Notes under the pieces: generated by a model
Seen by the model: only the letters and a program-made list of their open reading frames with translations
Database searches by the model: none
What the model was told of the DNA's origin: nothing
In this document: positions 1 to 7,687 of the stretch, piece by piece
Numbering within the stretch: position 1 is the first letter of the stretch
Layout of the letters: each line of letters begins with the position of its first letter
DNA from: Bin87 sp034428455
Lineage (GTDB): Bacteria > Chloroflexota > Dehalococcoidia > Lucifugimonadales > UBA3495
DNA: 31,670 nucleotides
NCBI GenBank assembly: GCA_034428455.1
Contig: DAOUHZ010000094.1
Location: 1-31,670, forward strand
Direction of reading: 5' to 3'
Made by a program: the position numbers and the translations under genes

Positions 1-449
1 GCGGTTGTCGGCGTCTGGGGTGTCGGTTCCAACGCATCCATGCCCGCCATTCCGGTAAGGTCGGCGGCGGTCAGTTCCGTGACGCCGCCAGTTTGCAGGT
101 ACCGCTGGCAGTCCTCGTCGTTCAGCAGCACGCGCATCGCCCCGGCGTCGCGGATCGCCGCCAGAGTGCCCCGACTCACCGCGGCGGCCAAACCCTTGAG
201 CGCGTAATTCTCAAATCCGTTCAGCTGGGCCTCGGCCAGTACCGGGTCGTCCAGTAGGTCCTCCAGGGCTATGGAGGGCGGAACCGACCGGCGCCGCGGT
301 TCCTCCGCCAATAGGGCCAGCGCCCGCAGCGTCACCTTGAGTTCAGCGATGTCGTCGATATCGGCCAGCCACTGCGACAGGGCCGCCGCCGGTATCGGGA
401 TCCGGCGTGCGTTGGCCGGGAGGGTCGCTTTGCCAGCGACATCATCCAT
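1..449 (-). CDS. DnaD-like primosomal protein, N-terminal part (3' end outside window)
   Basis: Reading leftward from an ATG at 449, the frame stays open for 149 codons to the window edge, so the C-terminus is missing. The start lies one base after the dnaB stop codon (450-452), giving a tight operon. The protein begins MDDVAGKATLP and has a segment (about residues 18-45) with LSQWLADIDDIAELKVTLRA, followed by a helical, Leu/Ala-rich region ending near a Thr/Pro-rich stretch. Chloroflexota often carry a DnaD-domain protein downstream of dnaB, and the 'I-P-L...L-x-x-I-D-D-x-x-E-L-K-x-T' pattern fits that group. If so, it would help load the DnaB helicase during replication initiation or restart. 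The family call is from memory of the pattern and gene order; the reading frame itself is well supported by codon structure and spacing. Confidence 0.55.
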   Translation of the reverse strand, partial: MDDVAGKATLPANARRIPIPAAALSQWLADIDDIAELKVTLRALALLAEEPRRRSVPPSIALEDLLDDPVLAEAQLNGFENYALKGLAAAVSRGTLAAIRDAGAMRVLLNDEDCQRYLQTGGVTELTAADLTGMAGMDALEPTPQTPTT

Positions 450-1835
450 CTAGGCGACGGACTCCTCGTAGCGCGCCAACTCGTCAAACCGCATCAGGTT
501 GTCTCGGAAATACAGGTGGAAACTCCCGGTGGGTCCGTGGCGGTGCTTGGCCACGATGAGCTCCACCAGGTTGCGCGGGTAGGGACGGCCCGGCGCGTGC
601 TGCTCCCACTCTTCCTCGGTGAAGACCCGGTCCTCCCGGAACAGGAAGGTCACCACGTCGGCGTCCTGCTCGATGCTGCCGCTGTCGCGCAGATCAGAGA
701 GCTGCGGGCGATGGCCGGGCCGGTTCTCCACCACTCGGCTGAGCTGTGAGCAGGTGAACACCGGCGTGTTCAAATCCCGGGCCATACCCTTGAGCGACCG
801 CGAAATCTCGCTGATCTCCTGCACCCGGTTCTCGCCGTATCCCTGTCGACGGCCGCCGCCCTGGATCAGCTGGAGGTAATCCACCACCAGAAAGTCCAAC
901 CCGTGCTCCAGCTGGAGCCGCTGCGCCTTGCTCCGCATATCCATCGTGGTCTGAAACGGCGTGTCGTCGATAAAGATGGGGAGACCCGAAAGCAGACCCA
1001 CGGCGTCGGAGATCACGTTCTGCTCGTTTTCCGACAGCAGACCGAGGCGCAGCCGGTGCGAGTCCACGCCGGACTCGGCCACCAACATCCGCATTGCCAC
1101 CTGCTCGCGGCTCATTTCCAGGCTGAAGATGCCGCAGGTCTGACCGGATTTCGCCGCGTTGGTGCAGATGTTGAGGGCTAGGCTGCTCTTGCCCAGGCCG
1201 GGTCGCGCGCCAACGATCAGCAGGTCGGACCGCTGCATCCCCCCCAGCAGGCTGTCGAAGTCGCTGTATCCACTCTGCAACGGCGGTTCGTCGGTCAAGG
1301 ACACGTCGCCGATATCGCCTTGCAGGTAGACGTCCAGCACCGAGCTCAGCGGTATGAAGCCGCGGTCATCGGCGGCAGGGCGAACGCCGAACAGGACCTC
1401 CACCGATTGGCGCATTGTCTCGTCCACATCCGAACTCTCGTCGAAACCCAGCTCGGCGATGCGGTTGCCCGCTGCGATGAACCGCCGCTTGGCCGCCGTC
1501 TCGGCCACAATGGCGGCGTAGTGCTCCACGTTGACCGACGTGGGTGTCCCGGCGATGAGCTGCCCCAGGTACGGCAAGCCGCCCACCTGCTCCAGGCGAC
1601 CCTGGGTCTGTAGCTCCCGCGCGACGGTGATCTGGTCGATGGCTTCCTGGCGTGAGAAAACCGCGAGGCACGCGGCAAAGCAGAACTGGTGCCGGGCTCG
1701 GTAAAAGTCCTCCGGCTTGATCAGCGGCGTCACGCGCAGCAGGGCGTCGCCGTCGATGAGCAGTGCGCCCAGCACGGCCGCCTCGGCCTCAGGGTCGTGG
1801 GGCAATTGCCGTTCGCTGTACGGGTCGGCAACCAC
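450..1835 (-). CDS. dnaB: Replicative DNA helicase DnaB
   Basis: A 461-residue protein, the usual length for DnaB without an intein. The N-terminal primase-interacting domain (about 10-150) starts with the typical LPHDPEAEAAVLGALL. The RecA-like motor follows: Walker A GARPGLGKSS at 209-218 and Walker B VVDYLQL at 317-323, with SLEMSREQ at 238-245 and the QLSR/RDSGSIEQDADV region near the C-terminus. It forms a hexameric ring that unwinds DNA at the fork. It lies downstream of rplI (68-bp gap) and directly upstream of the DnaD-like gene, an order that supports a replication operon. The start chosen is the first ATG, placing MVADPYSERQLPHD at the N-terminus as expected. Nothing is missing from the catalytic motifs. 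Confidence 0.97.
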   Translation of the reverse strand: MVADPYSERQLPHDPEAEAAVLGALLIDGDALLRVTPLIKPEDFYRARHQFCFAACLAVFSRQEAIDQITVARELQTQGRLEQVGGLPYLGQLIAGTPTSVNVEHYAAIVAETAAKRRFIAAGNRIAELGFDESSDVDETMRQSVEVLFGVRPAADDRGFIPLSSVLDVYLQGDIGDVSLTDEPPLQSGYSDFDSLLGGMQRSDLLIVGARPGLGKSSLALNICTNAAKSGQTCGIFSLEMSREQVAMRMLVAESGVDSHRLRLGLLSENEQNVISDAVGLLSGLPIFIDDTPFQTTMDMRSKAQRLQLEHGLDFLVVDYLQLIQGGGRRQGYGENRVQEISEISRSLKGMARDLNTPVFTCSQLSRVVENRPGHRPQLSDLRDSGSIEQDADVVTFLFREDRVFTEEEWEQHAPGRPYPRNLVELIVAKHRHGPTGSFHLYFRDNLMRFDELARYEESVA

Positions 1836-1903
1836 GGGGCACCGGTCCTCTTTCAGATAGCCACAGCCAAATACGCTGCGACGAGTTGGCGGCTGTTGGC
1901 GAG

Positions 1904-2353
1904 CTACTCTTCCACGGCCGCGATGACGTTGATGGTCGCGCGAATCTCGCTGGACAGGTTCAGCACGACCTCATAGTCGCCGGGCTCGCGGATCGGTTCG
2001 ACGTTGTTGGTGATGCGGCGGTCGATGTCGCGTTCCAGCATCTCGCCGATGGCGTCGGCGATCCTGACCCCGCTGATGGCCCCATAGTAGCGGCCGGTTG
2101 GCGTGATCCGGCCCGGGATGGTTACGGTGAGGTTGTCCAGCGCTTCGGCCAGTTCCTCCACGACCTGCGTTTCCCGCGCCCGCTGCTGGTCGCCCTCGAC
2201 CTTGATCTTGTCCAGGCGCTTCATCGTCTCGTCGGTGGCGATTTCGGCCAGGCCCTTGGGCAGCAGGTAGTTGCGGGCGTAGCCGCGCGAAACGCGCTTC
2301 ACCTCGCCGGCCCGCGCCTGGTCGGGAACGTCGTGCAGGAACAACATCATCAT
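1904..2353 (-). CDS. rplI: 50S ribosomal protein bL9
   Basis: A 149-residue protein with the bL9 N-terminal domain signature (LFLHDVPDQARAGEVKRVS, then GYARNYLLPKGLA at about 25-37), a long central helix (about 40-75) and the C-terminal RNA-binding domain with GRITPTGRYYGAISG. bL9 binds 23S rRNA near the base of the L1 stalk. Three consecutive ATG codons occur at the start (2353, 2350, 2347); family proteins usually begin with one Met followed by a short beta-strand, so any of the three could be used. rplI followed by dnaB is a common bacterial order. The gene heads the leftward cluster, and its promoter should lie in 2354-2460. Confidence 0.97.
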   Translation of the reverse strand: MMMLFLHDVPDQARAGEVKRVSRGYARNYLLPKGLAEIATDETMKRLDKIKVEGDQQRARETQVVEELAEALDNLTVTIPGRITPTGRYYGAISGVRIADAIGEMLERDIDRRITNNVEPIREPGDYEVVLNLSSEIRATINVIAAVEE

Positions 2354-2662
2354 GGGGAGGGCCTCACTATGCTTGCGGCAGCCGGCAGCGGTTCATCTGT
2401 CCCTGCCGGCGTTCGCGAATTCTGGAGTTCAATTTCAGAGTGACCATTATAGACCATCCGAGTTCCTGGCGGCGCGGGCTGCTGTCACTCGCGCGCCCAC
2501 ATCGTCCTCTTTACATCATCCCGTCTATCCCGTTCATCCCGTTTATCCATAGCGAATGGTCCTTCTTTGGCAGACTGGGTACGCATGAGATCCACGCCGC
2601 CCGCGGGTTGTAGTACATTACCCACAAGAACCGACCGGACCCATCCCACCGGGAGCGATGCC
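2354..2662. other. Intergenic region with a 9-bp tandem microrepeat
   Basis: This gap separates the divergent genes rplI and the 2663 gene, so it should hold promoters for both. At 2518-2548 there are 3.4 copies of a 9-bp unit, ATCCCGTYY (ATCCCGTCT, ATCCCGTTC, ATCCCGTTT, ATCC). No coding region was convincing: open frames here lack RBS and family resemblance. No promoter was clear enough to place. Confidence 0.5.
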
Positions 2663-3223
2663 ATGACCACCGCCCAGCCCCTGCCACGCGGCGAAATCAC
2701 CCAGCAGCCCGACGGCATCTACGAACTCTTCCCCGTGCCCACCGATCAGGACACCCTCCACGGCATCCTCACCGACTGCCTGGCCGAGTGGGAGCGCATC
2801 CGCATCGGACTGCTGATCCCCGGCGCCGTCTGGGAGATCAAGCCGCCGCGCCCGCCCCGCACCGGCTTCCTCGACGGCTACCTCACCGTCGACTTCGAGG
2901 AGTGGCACCTGCACCTGTGCATCGGCGAGCACACGTCCGCGCCGCCCGAGGTGGCCCGCCTGCGCCGCACCGCCCGCGCCGAGCTTTACCGCCGCCTCAA
3001 CCCCGACCACCAGCCCACGTCTTGGGGCTTCCGCCTCTTCAATGGCGGCGGCCAGCAGCAGATCACCGTCCTCCTCCCCAACCCCCACCTCGACGAACAC
3101 CAGCAATACGAAAAGCAACCCGTCTGGAGCCGCCTCTACCTGTGGGACCGCCTACGCGCAAAGTACCTGGCGCAGGGTGAGGACCCGACGGACCGGACGG
3201 CGCCGGGGTTTTGGCATGGGTGA
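2663..3223 (+). CDS. Conserved protein of unknown function (DUF7676-like)
   Basis: A 186-residue protein starting MTTAQPLPRG at the ATG at 2663, preceded by GGGAGCG. The open frame extends 32 codons further upstream, but that part is compositionally odd and crosses the promoter region. Visible features are a central tract with aromatic and acidic residues (FEEWHLHLCIGEH at about 91-103) and Pro/Arg-rich linkers. I see no signal peptide, transmembrane segment or catalytic motif. The FEEWHLHLCIGEH tract resembles a family I recall as DUF7676, with no known function, so no function is assigned. It stands alone, in high-GC sequence like the core genes and unlike the AT-richer cassette that follows. 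Confidence 0.7.
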   Translation: MTTAQPLPRGEITQQPDGIYELFPVPTDQDTLHGILTDCLAEWERIRIGLLIPGAVWEIKPPRPPRTGFLDGYLTVDFEEWHLHLCIGEHTSAPPEVARLRRTARAELYRRLNPDHQPTSWGFRLFNGGGQQQITVLLPNPHLDEHQQYEKQPVWSRLYLWDRLRAKYLAQGEDPTDRTAPGFWHG

Positions 3224-3315
3224 TTTGCCAGACCCAGCTATCCTGCGGGGAATTTCGCAACTATGCGCCAAGTCGCGACGCATGGCACACATGATCGAGG
3301 CGGTTCGTTTGCTAG

Positions 3316-3408
3316 GTCTACAGCCAAGTGCTAGGATGCACGCTACCCTACGACCGCCGCTTCAAGTTCGACGTGTACGTCCGAGCGCATAAACACTACC
3401 GGATTTGA
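3316..3408 (+). pseudogene. Possible gene remnant ahead of the methyltransferase
   Basis: Within the 189-bp gap 3224-3412, the frame 3316-3408 is open and encodes about 30 residues ending at TGA, including LPYDRRFKFDVYVRAHK. This Tyr-Asp/Phe-Asp pattern is protein-like and faintly recalls a nuclease core strand, but it is far too short to assign. A stop codon (TAG at 3313-3315) precedes it in frame, and another frame just upstream (about 3270-3320) also looks coding. A frameshifted remnant is therefore possible. The following methyltransferase starts only 5 bp after the stop. This could also be chance. Confidence 0.25.
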
Positions 3409-3412
3409 CGAG

Positions 3413-4213
3413 ATGAAGCCGCTGCTGCGGTGGGCCGGTGGCAAGCAATGGATATCGGAGCGCCTATGTCGAATGGTCCCGGATGGCATAGGCGCCTACT
3501 ATGAGCCCTTTGCCGGAGGTGGCTCATTATTCTTTCGGCTGCTACCGGATCGGGCGATCTTGTCTGACCTGAACATCCAGTTGATGGAGGCTTATCGGGT
3601 CATGCGGGATTACCCAAATCGTTTGGCGGCTGTTTTAGGCAGGTGGCCTAACAACGAGGCCACCTACTATCGGGTGCGTAACGCCAACTACAGCGATCGA
3701 ATTAATCGAGCGGCCCAACTGATTTACCTTAATCGGACTTGTTGGAACGGCCTGTACAGGGTCAACCGCAGCGGCAAGTTCAACGTTCCATTTGGCCGAA
3801 ATGGGCGGCGAGTATTCGACAATGCCCATTTGCTCAACGTGTCGAAATCCTTACAAAACGTCAAGCTTTGCTGTGGAGATTTTGAGACAGTTGTAAATAC
3901 GGCTACAGCAGGAGATTTCGTCTATCTCGACCCTCCGTACTCGACACATCGCAAGCGGAACGGATTCATACAATACAACGAACAGATTTTTAGCTGGAAT
4001 GATCAACGCCGCCTCGGCAACATCGCTGTACGGCTCGCCGAACGCGGTTGTCATGTGGTTGTTACGAACGTTGGGTACCGGCCGGTCTTGGAATTTTATC
4101 CGGGCTTCGCACACCAAGAAATTTCCAGGAGCAGCGTGTTAGCCGCGGACCCCAGTTTCCGCCGGCCAACCACAGAACTGCTGATCTACTCTAAAGGCTT
4201 GCGCTCATTGTGA
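3413..4213 (+). CDS. DNA adenine N6-methyltransferase, D12 (Dam) class
   Basis: A 266-residue protein of normal Dam-family length. Motifs: RWAGGK at 6-11, the SAM-binding motif YEPFAGGGSLFF at 30-41, SDLN at 51-54, and the catalytic DPPY at 173-176 (LDPPYSTH). It transfers a methyl group from SAM to N6 of adenine. GATC is the usual target of the class, but the site cannot be read from sequence. It is the first gene of a same-strand cluster with the DGQHR gene (25-bp gap) and the HEPN-like gene. Base composition is clearly more AT-rich than the flanking rplI and dinB regions, which suggests horizontal acquisition. No cognate endonuclease gene is adjacent, so it is either an orphan methylase or part of a modification-linked system with its neighbours. 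The RBS is weak (GACGAG). Confidence 0.93.
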   Translation: MKPLLRWAGGKQWISERLCRMVPDGIGAYYEPFAGGGSLFFRLLPDRAILSDLNIQLMEAYRVMRDYPNRLAAVLGRWPNNEATYYRVRNANYSDRINRAAQLIYLNRTCWNGLYRVNRSGKFNVPFGRNGRRVFDNAHLLNVSKSLQNVKLCCGDFETVVNTATAGDFVYLDPPYSTHRKRNGFIQYNEQIFSWNDQRRLGNIAVRLAERGCHVVVTNVGYRPVLEFYPGFAHQEISRSSVLAADPSFRRPTTELLIYSKGLRSL

Positions 4214-4238
4214 CGGGCCAAAGCATGAGGTTTATCAA

Positions 4239-5216
4239 ATGAAGGTGAAGAAAATCTCGGCCAAAGGTTTTTTGCTCCAAGAAAAGCCGCCGATTATCTG
4301 TGCAACTTTGCTTGGTAGTTGGTTGTTGCAGCACACCACTCCATCCTGGCGTTATGATGATCCTGTAGAAGGATTCCAACGCATGGTGAATACAAAGCGT
4401 GCGATGGATATAGCCCTCGCGGTTCTAGACCAACACCGTACTTTCCCGAATGCTATCGTTCTGGCCACGGATACGGAAGCAATCTCGGTAGACGCCGGGG
4501 TAGTCACAATCCCCGAAAGAGTGCGTTTCTTGGTAGTGGATGGGCAACACAGGCTTTGGGCCCAAAAACACTCTGATTACGAGGCGCCGTATGCCTGTAT
4601 AATCCACACTGGTTTGTCTCCAGAAGGTATGGCCAACCTGTTTTTGGAAATCAATGATAATCAAAAAAGGGTGCCTGCGTCGCTCCGTTGGGATCTAATC
4701 CGGCTGATCCGGCCTGAAGATGATCAACAGAGATTGGCCGCAGCTGAAATTGTATTTCTTTTGGCCACCGAAGAGGAAAGCCCATTTTTTCAAAGGATTG
4801 ACCTGACCGGTGAACAATCAGAAATGCAAATAAAGCAAGCTTCGTTGGCTCCCGAATTCAGTACATTGATAAGCCGCCGGTCGCCGTTGGCTCGGCTTTC
4901 GTTTCTGGAGCAACACCAATTGATATTGCAATATTCGGTTGCCATCCAGCAAATTGACGCTGATCGGTGGGGCAAGCGAGATTCCCCCTTTTTCAAAGCC
5001 CGAGTCTTGCGGTCCTTGTTTAGGTTGTTGGCCGATTTGGCGCGGAGTATGGACCATACGCAGTTGGCGGAAAAGACGTCAGCCGACTTTGTGCCGTATT
5101 TGCAGCGAATTGATGAAAAGACCTTGGATCCGGAGTATATCCGTTCGATGCAAGGATCGGCGGGAATCAGGCAGATTTATCTTCAAATCAAATCGCAAGT
5201 ATTTTCTGACGGATAG
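4239..5216 (+). CDS. DGQHR-domain protein (DndB-like)
   Basis: A 325-residue protein with the family's defining motif, VVDGQHRLWA (DGQHR at 101-105), and the second conserved block FLEINDNQKRV at about 135-145, which matches the F-x-x-I-N-x-x-Q pattern of DGQHR/DndB proteins. DndB is associated with DNA phosphorothioation loci, and related DGQHR proteins occur in other DNA-modification and defence clusters. Their fold is ParB-like in general terms. It sits between a DNA methyltransferase and a HEPN-like gene, with only 5 bp before the latter, so the three are probably one transcript. No dndACDE genes are present, so it is not acting in a standard Dnd pathway here. Whether it binds DNA, hydrolyses nucleotides or regulates the cassette is unknown. 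AT-richer than the flanks. Confidence 0.85.
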   Translation: MKVKKISAKGFLLQEKPPIICATLLGSWLLQHTTPSWRYDDPVEGFQRMVNTKRAMDIALAVLDQHRTFPNAIVLATDTEAISVDAGVVTIPERVRFLVVDGQHRLWAQKHSDYEAPYACIIHTGLSPEGMANLFLEINDNQKRVPASLRWDLIRLIRPEDDQQRLAAAEIVFLLATEEESPFFQRIDLTGEQSEMQIKQASLAPEFSTLISRRSPLARLSFLEQHQLILQYSVAIQQIDADRWGKRDSPFFKARVLRSLFRLLADLARSMDHTQLAEKTSADFVPYLQRIDEKTLDPEYIRSMQGSAGIRQIYLQIKSQVFSDG

Positions 5217-5221
5217 TCATC

Positions 5222-6103
5222 ATGCGCGTGTTTTCTGTAGCCGGAGCGCAACATTACTGCCACAATTTTCAAGCTGGTGCGGTACCTCTCAACACTTCTC
5301 TGGATGATTTCGTTCAGGGGCCTGCCGGTAGGCTACGAGCGATCGCGGAAGGTTCGGCTGAGTTCGATGGATACCGCACTTTGGCACTCCGAAACGCGGA
5401 GCGCGACCTATTTTTGGCTGCTAGCCATTTTCGTCGCTCGCTTGACCTCATGATCCAGAGTTCGAGCCACTGGGCGCACGTAACCTTGTACTATGGTGCC
5501 ATGTTTGCGGCTCGGTCTCTGCTGGGGATGTTTGGTTGCCGAGTATTCGCAAACAATATCATGGAGGTTGATCGCTCGCAACCGGGGTCCCAACGCTTGG
5601 TGAAACGGTCCACGCAGGGAGGCTCCAATATCTACGCATTAACCAGAAGAGGATCGCACGAGCGATTCTGGGAAGCCTTCTACAATGCAGCACGTAGCAT
5701 CAGGAGATTGACAAACGCGCCATCGGCAGCGGCATTGACACCCATTTCCAACGACGCGGGGTGGTTGACAAAGCAAAGAAACAGAGCTAATTACACGGCT
5801 GAAGAAAGTGTTGGTATCGCTCACGCGTTCGGTGCTACATTCGATATCAATAATATACCGCATAGCTTGCCAGGAGTAATCAATACACAATTCAGAGTGT
5901 GCCAGGGGCTGTTGAGCGTCGCGTTAGACTTTACTGATCAGTTCGGGTTGTCCACTGATGCTTTAGACGTCTACGGAAATCAAAATACCTTTCGCGAAAA
6001 GGTCATACACTTTGTATATGACATTCCAGTGCCAAAATTTGCTGACCTGCCCGACGCTCATAGGTTGTTTGGATTACAGCGTCGACCACCCTTGACACTG
6101 TAA
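5222..6103 (+). CDS. HEPN-like protein, third gene of the methyltransferase cassette
   Basis: A 293-residue, mostly helical protein. Two features recall HEPN domains: an early helix HVTLYYGAMFAARSLL (86-101), like the H-x-x-Y-Y-x-x-F-x-A-A-R helix in HEPN families, and a late conserved-looking KQRNRANYTAEES (184-196), like the R-x-x-x-x-[H/Y] region that forms the RNase active site (here RNRANY). HEPN proteins are often toxins or RNA-cutting effectors in defence and toxin-antitoxin systems. It begins 5 bp after the DGQHR gene stop, implying co-expression. There is no transmembrane segment or signal peptide. The HEPN call is a pattern judgement, not a profile hit; a helical structural protein is the alternative. 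AT-richer than the core genome. Confidence 0.6.
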   Translation: MRVFSVAGAQHYCHNFQAGAVPLNTSLDDFVQGPAGRLRAIAEGSAEFDGYRTLALRNAERDLFLAASHFRRSLDLMIQSSSHWAHVTLYYGAMFAARSLLGMFGCRVFANNIMEVDRSQPGSQRLVKRSTQGGSNIYALTRRGSHERFWEAFYNAARSIRRLTNAPSAAALTPISNDAGWLTKQRNRANYTAEESVGIAHAFGATFDINNIPHSLPGVINTQFRVCQGLLSVALDFTDQFGLSTDALDVYGNQNTFREKVIHFVYDIPVPKFADLPDAHRLFGLQRRPPLTL

Positions 6104-6299
6104 TGCATCGCGGCACAGGTTATCGTCGATGTACAATGCTATACAAATGTATATTAGAGTTATCCATAATAACGCTGATTGGGATTATACTTATTCCCAA
6201 GGGAAGGCTTGTCAACGCATATCACATGGTTAAGGTTGGGAACTCGGTGGATGGAAGGATGCGTACACACGCAAACCTGTCAACTTTTAATGCTGCCCC
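6104..6299. other. AT-rich gap between the cassette and dinB, with inverted repeats
   Basis: A 196-bp AT-rich stretch that probably carries the dinB promoter and the end of the acquired cassette. TTGGGA at 6179-6184 and TCCCAA at 6195-6200 form an inverted repeat around TATACT, which reads like a -10 box inside an operator. A smaller ATACA-AA-TGTAT repeat lies about 35 bp upstream. An open frame beginning at 6103 has a hydrophobic start but runs into dinB out of frame, so it is not called. No LexA-type site was recognised. Confidence 0.35.
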
Positions 6300-7412
6300 A
6301 TGCTCGCACACCCCCGCCACATCATCCACGCCGACCTCGACGCCTTCTACGCCGCCGTGGAGCAGTTGGATAACCCCGACCTGCGCGGCCTGCCCGTGCT
6401 GGTTGGCGGCCGGCCCGAGGGTCGCGGCGTGGTGGCAACGGCGTCCTACGAGGCGCGGCGGTTCGGCGTCCACTCGGCCATGCCCATGGCCACCGCCGTG
6501 CGCCAGTGCCCCGACGGCATTATCGTGCGGCCGCGCTTCGACCGCTATCGCGAGATGTCCGGTCGGATCATGGACATCTTCCGCGACGTCACCCCAGTGA
6601 TCCAGCCCGTGTCCCTGGACGAGGCTTACCTGGACGTCACCGAGGCCGCCGCCGACCGCTCGCCCATCGCCATTGCCATCGACATCAAGGAGCGCGTCGC
6701 CGCCGAGACCGGCCTCACCGTCTCCGTGGGCCTGGGAACCGGCAAGACCGTCGCCAAGATTGCCTCGGATTTGCAGAAGCCCGACGGCCTGGTGGTCGTT
6801 CCCGTCGGCAGCGAGGCCGAGTTCCTCGCGCCCCTGGCCGTGGGCAATCTGGTGGGCGTGGGTCCCAAGTCCGCCGCCCGTCTCCACGATGAGGGAGTGG
6901 ACACCATCGGCCAACTGGCGGCCATGCCCGACGCCTGGTTCGCCCGCCATTTCGGCAAGCGCGGCTCCAGCATCCGCGACCGCGCCCGGGGCATCGACCA
7001 CGACCCGGTGCAGACTTCCCGCGAGGCCAAGTCCATCAGCGCCGAGACCACCTTCGCCGCCGACCTCCCCGGCAACTCCGACGAAGAGCGCGCCAATCTG
7101 CGGTCGCTCATCGAGCGCTTGTCCGGCCGCGTCGCCGGGTCGGTTTCCCGCAAGGGACTGGTCGCCCGCACGGTCACCGTCAAGATGCGTCTCTCCGACT
7201 TCACCACCTTTACCCGCCAAACCACCCTGCCGGCACCCACCGATGAGGAAGCAGCCGTCGTCTCCACCGCGTGGATGCTGCTGGAGCGGGAGCTGGCTCC
7301 GGATCGCGCCTTCCGCCTCCTGGGCGTCGGCGTCTCCGGTTTCTCCGAAAAAGAGGGCCCCGACGATCCCTCGCCGGAGCCCGTTGCCGCGCAGCAGCGG
7401 CTGATCATTTAG
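6300..7412 (+). CDS. dinB: DNA polymerase IV (Y-family translesion polymerase)
   Basis: A 370-residue protein with the Y-family palm and fingers: HADLDAFYAAVEQ (10-22, first metal ligand D12), ASYEARRFGV (48-57), and the catalytic SLDEAYLD (105-112, D107/E108). The helix-hairpin-helix thumb and little-finger domain follow, with GVGPKSAARL and SAETTF. Length and motif order are normal for DinB. It copies past damaged bases at low fidelity. It is GC-rich and marks the return to core-like composition after the AT-rich cassette. The assigned ATG gives MLAHPRHIIHADLDAF, the expected N-terminus. The possible promoter/operator is in the gap upstream. It reads alone, followed by repeat-bearing non-coding sequence. 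Confidence 0.96.
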   Translation: MLAHPRHIIHADLDAFYAAVEQLDNPDLRGLPVLVGGRPEGRGVVATASYEARRFGVHSAMPMATAVRQCPDGIIVRPRFDRYREMSGRIMDIFRDVTPVIQPVSLDEAYLDVTEAAADRSPIAIAIDIKERVAAETGLTVSVGLGTGKTVAKIASDLQKPDGLVVVPVGSEAEFLAPLAVGNLVGVGPKSAARLHDEGVDTIGQLAAMPDAWFARHFGKRGSSIRDRARGIDHDPVQTSREAKSISAETTFAADLPGNSDEERANLRSLIERLSGRVAGSVSRKGLVARTVTVKMRLSDFTTFTRQTTLPAPTDEEAAVVSTAWMLLERELAPDRAFRLLGVGVSGFSEKEGPDDPSPEPVAAQQRLII

Positions 7413-7440
7413 CCCGTGTCGGTATTTTGAAATTCAAACC

Positions 7441-7536
7441 GTCGTTCCTGCGAAAGCAGGAACCCAGTACATCTATTGCAAGAGGGACGTTGGTATTGTT
7501 GTGTACTCTCTGGATTCCGGCTTTCGCCGGAATGAC
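7441..7536. repeat. 96-bp nested palindromic repeat (REP/MITE-like)
   Basis: The arms 7441-7467 and 7510-7536 are imperfect inverted copies of each other (27 nt, 5 mismatches by eye). Each arm is itself a small palindrome (TTCCTGCGAAAGCAGGAA and ATTCCGGCTTTCGCCGGAAT). This shape, a hairpin at each end and a hairpin overall, is widespread among bacterial dispersed palindromes. It lies just after dinB and could end transcription or be a non-autonomous mobile element. No second full copy was seen in this window. Confidence 0.7.
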
Positions 7537-7574
7537 GGGAAATGTAAACAGGATCTAAACACTTCTGCCCAATC

Positions 7575-7667
7575 TGTCATTGCGAGCGCAGCGCGGTAAT
7601 CTCGTCGTGGCGACAGTCGGCCACGCAATAACGAGATCGCCGCGTCGCTACGCTCCTCGCGATGACA
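7575..7667. repeat. 93-bp palindromic repeat, copy 1 of 3
   Basis: Starts TGTCATTGCGAG and ends CTCGCGATGACA, so the ends are inverted repeats. Inner arms (ATCTCGT...ACGAGAT) pair as well, giving one long hairpin. Copies of the same 93-bp length lie at 10188-10280 and 12504-12596. It sits between the convergent genes dinB and the bicupin dioxygenase. Confidence 0.85.
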
Positions 7668-7687
7668 GGTTGGAGAGGCCCCCGCTA

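Noticed and set aside
6103..6600. Open frame with a hydrophobic start after the HEPN-like gene
   Set aside because: Its second half is an out-of-frame shadow of dinB rich in Pro, Ser and Thr, and it has no RBS. The hydrophobic start alone is not enough.
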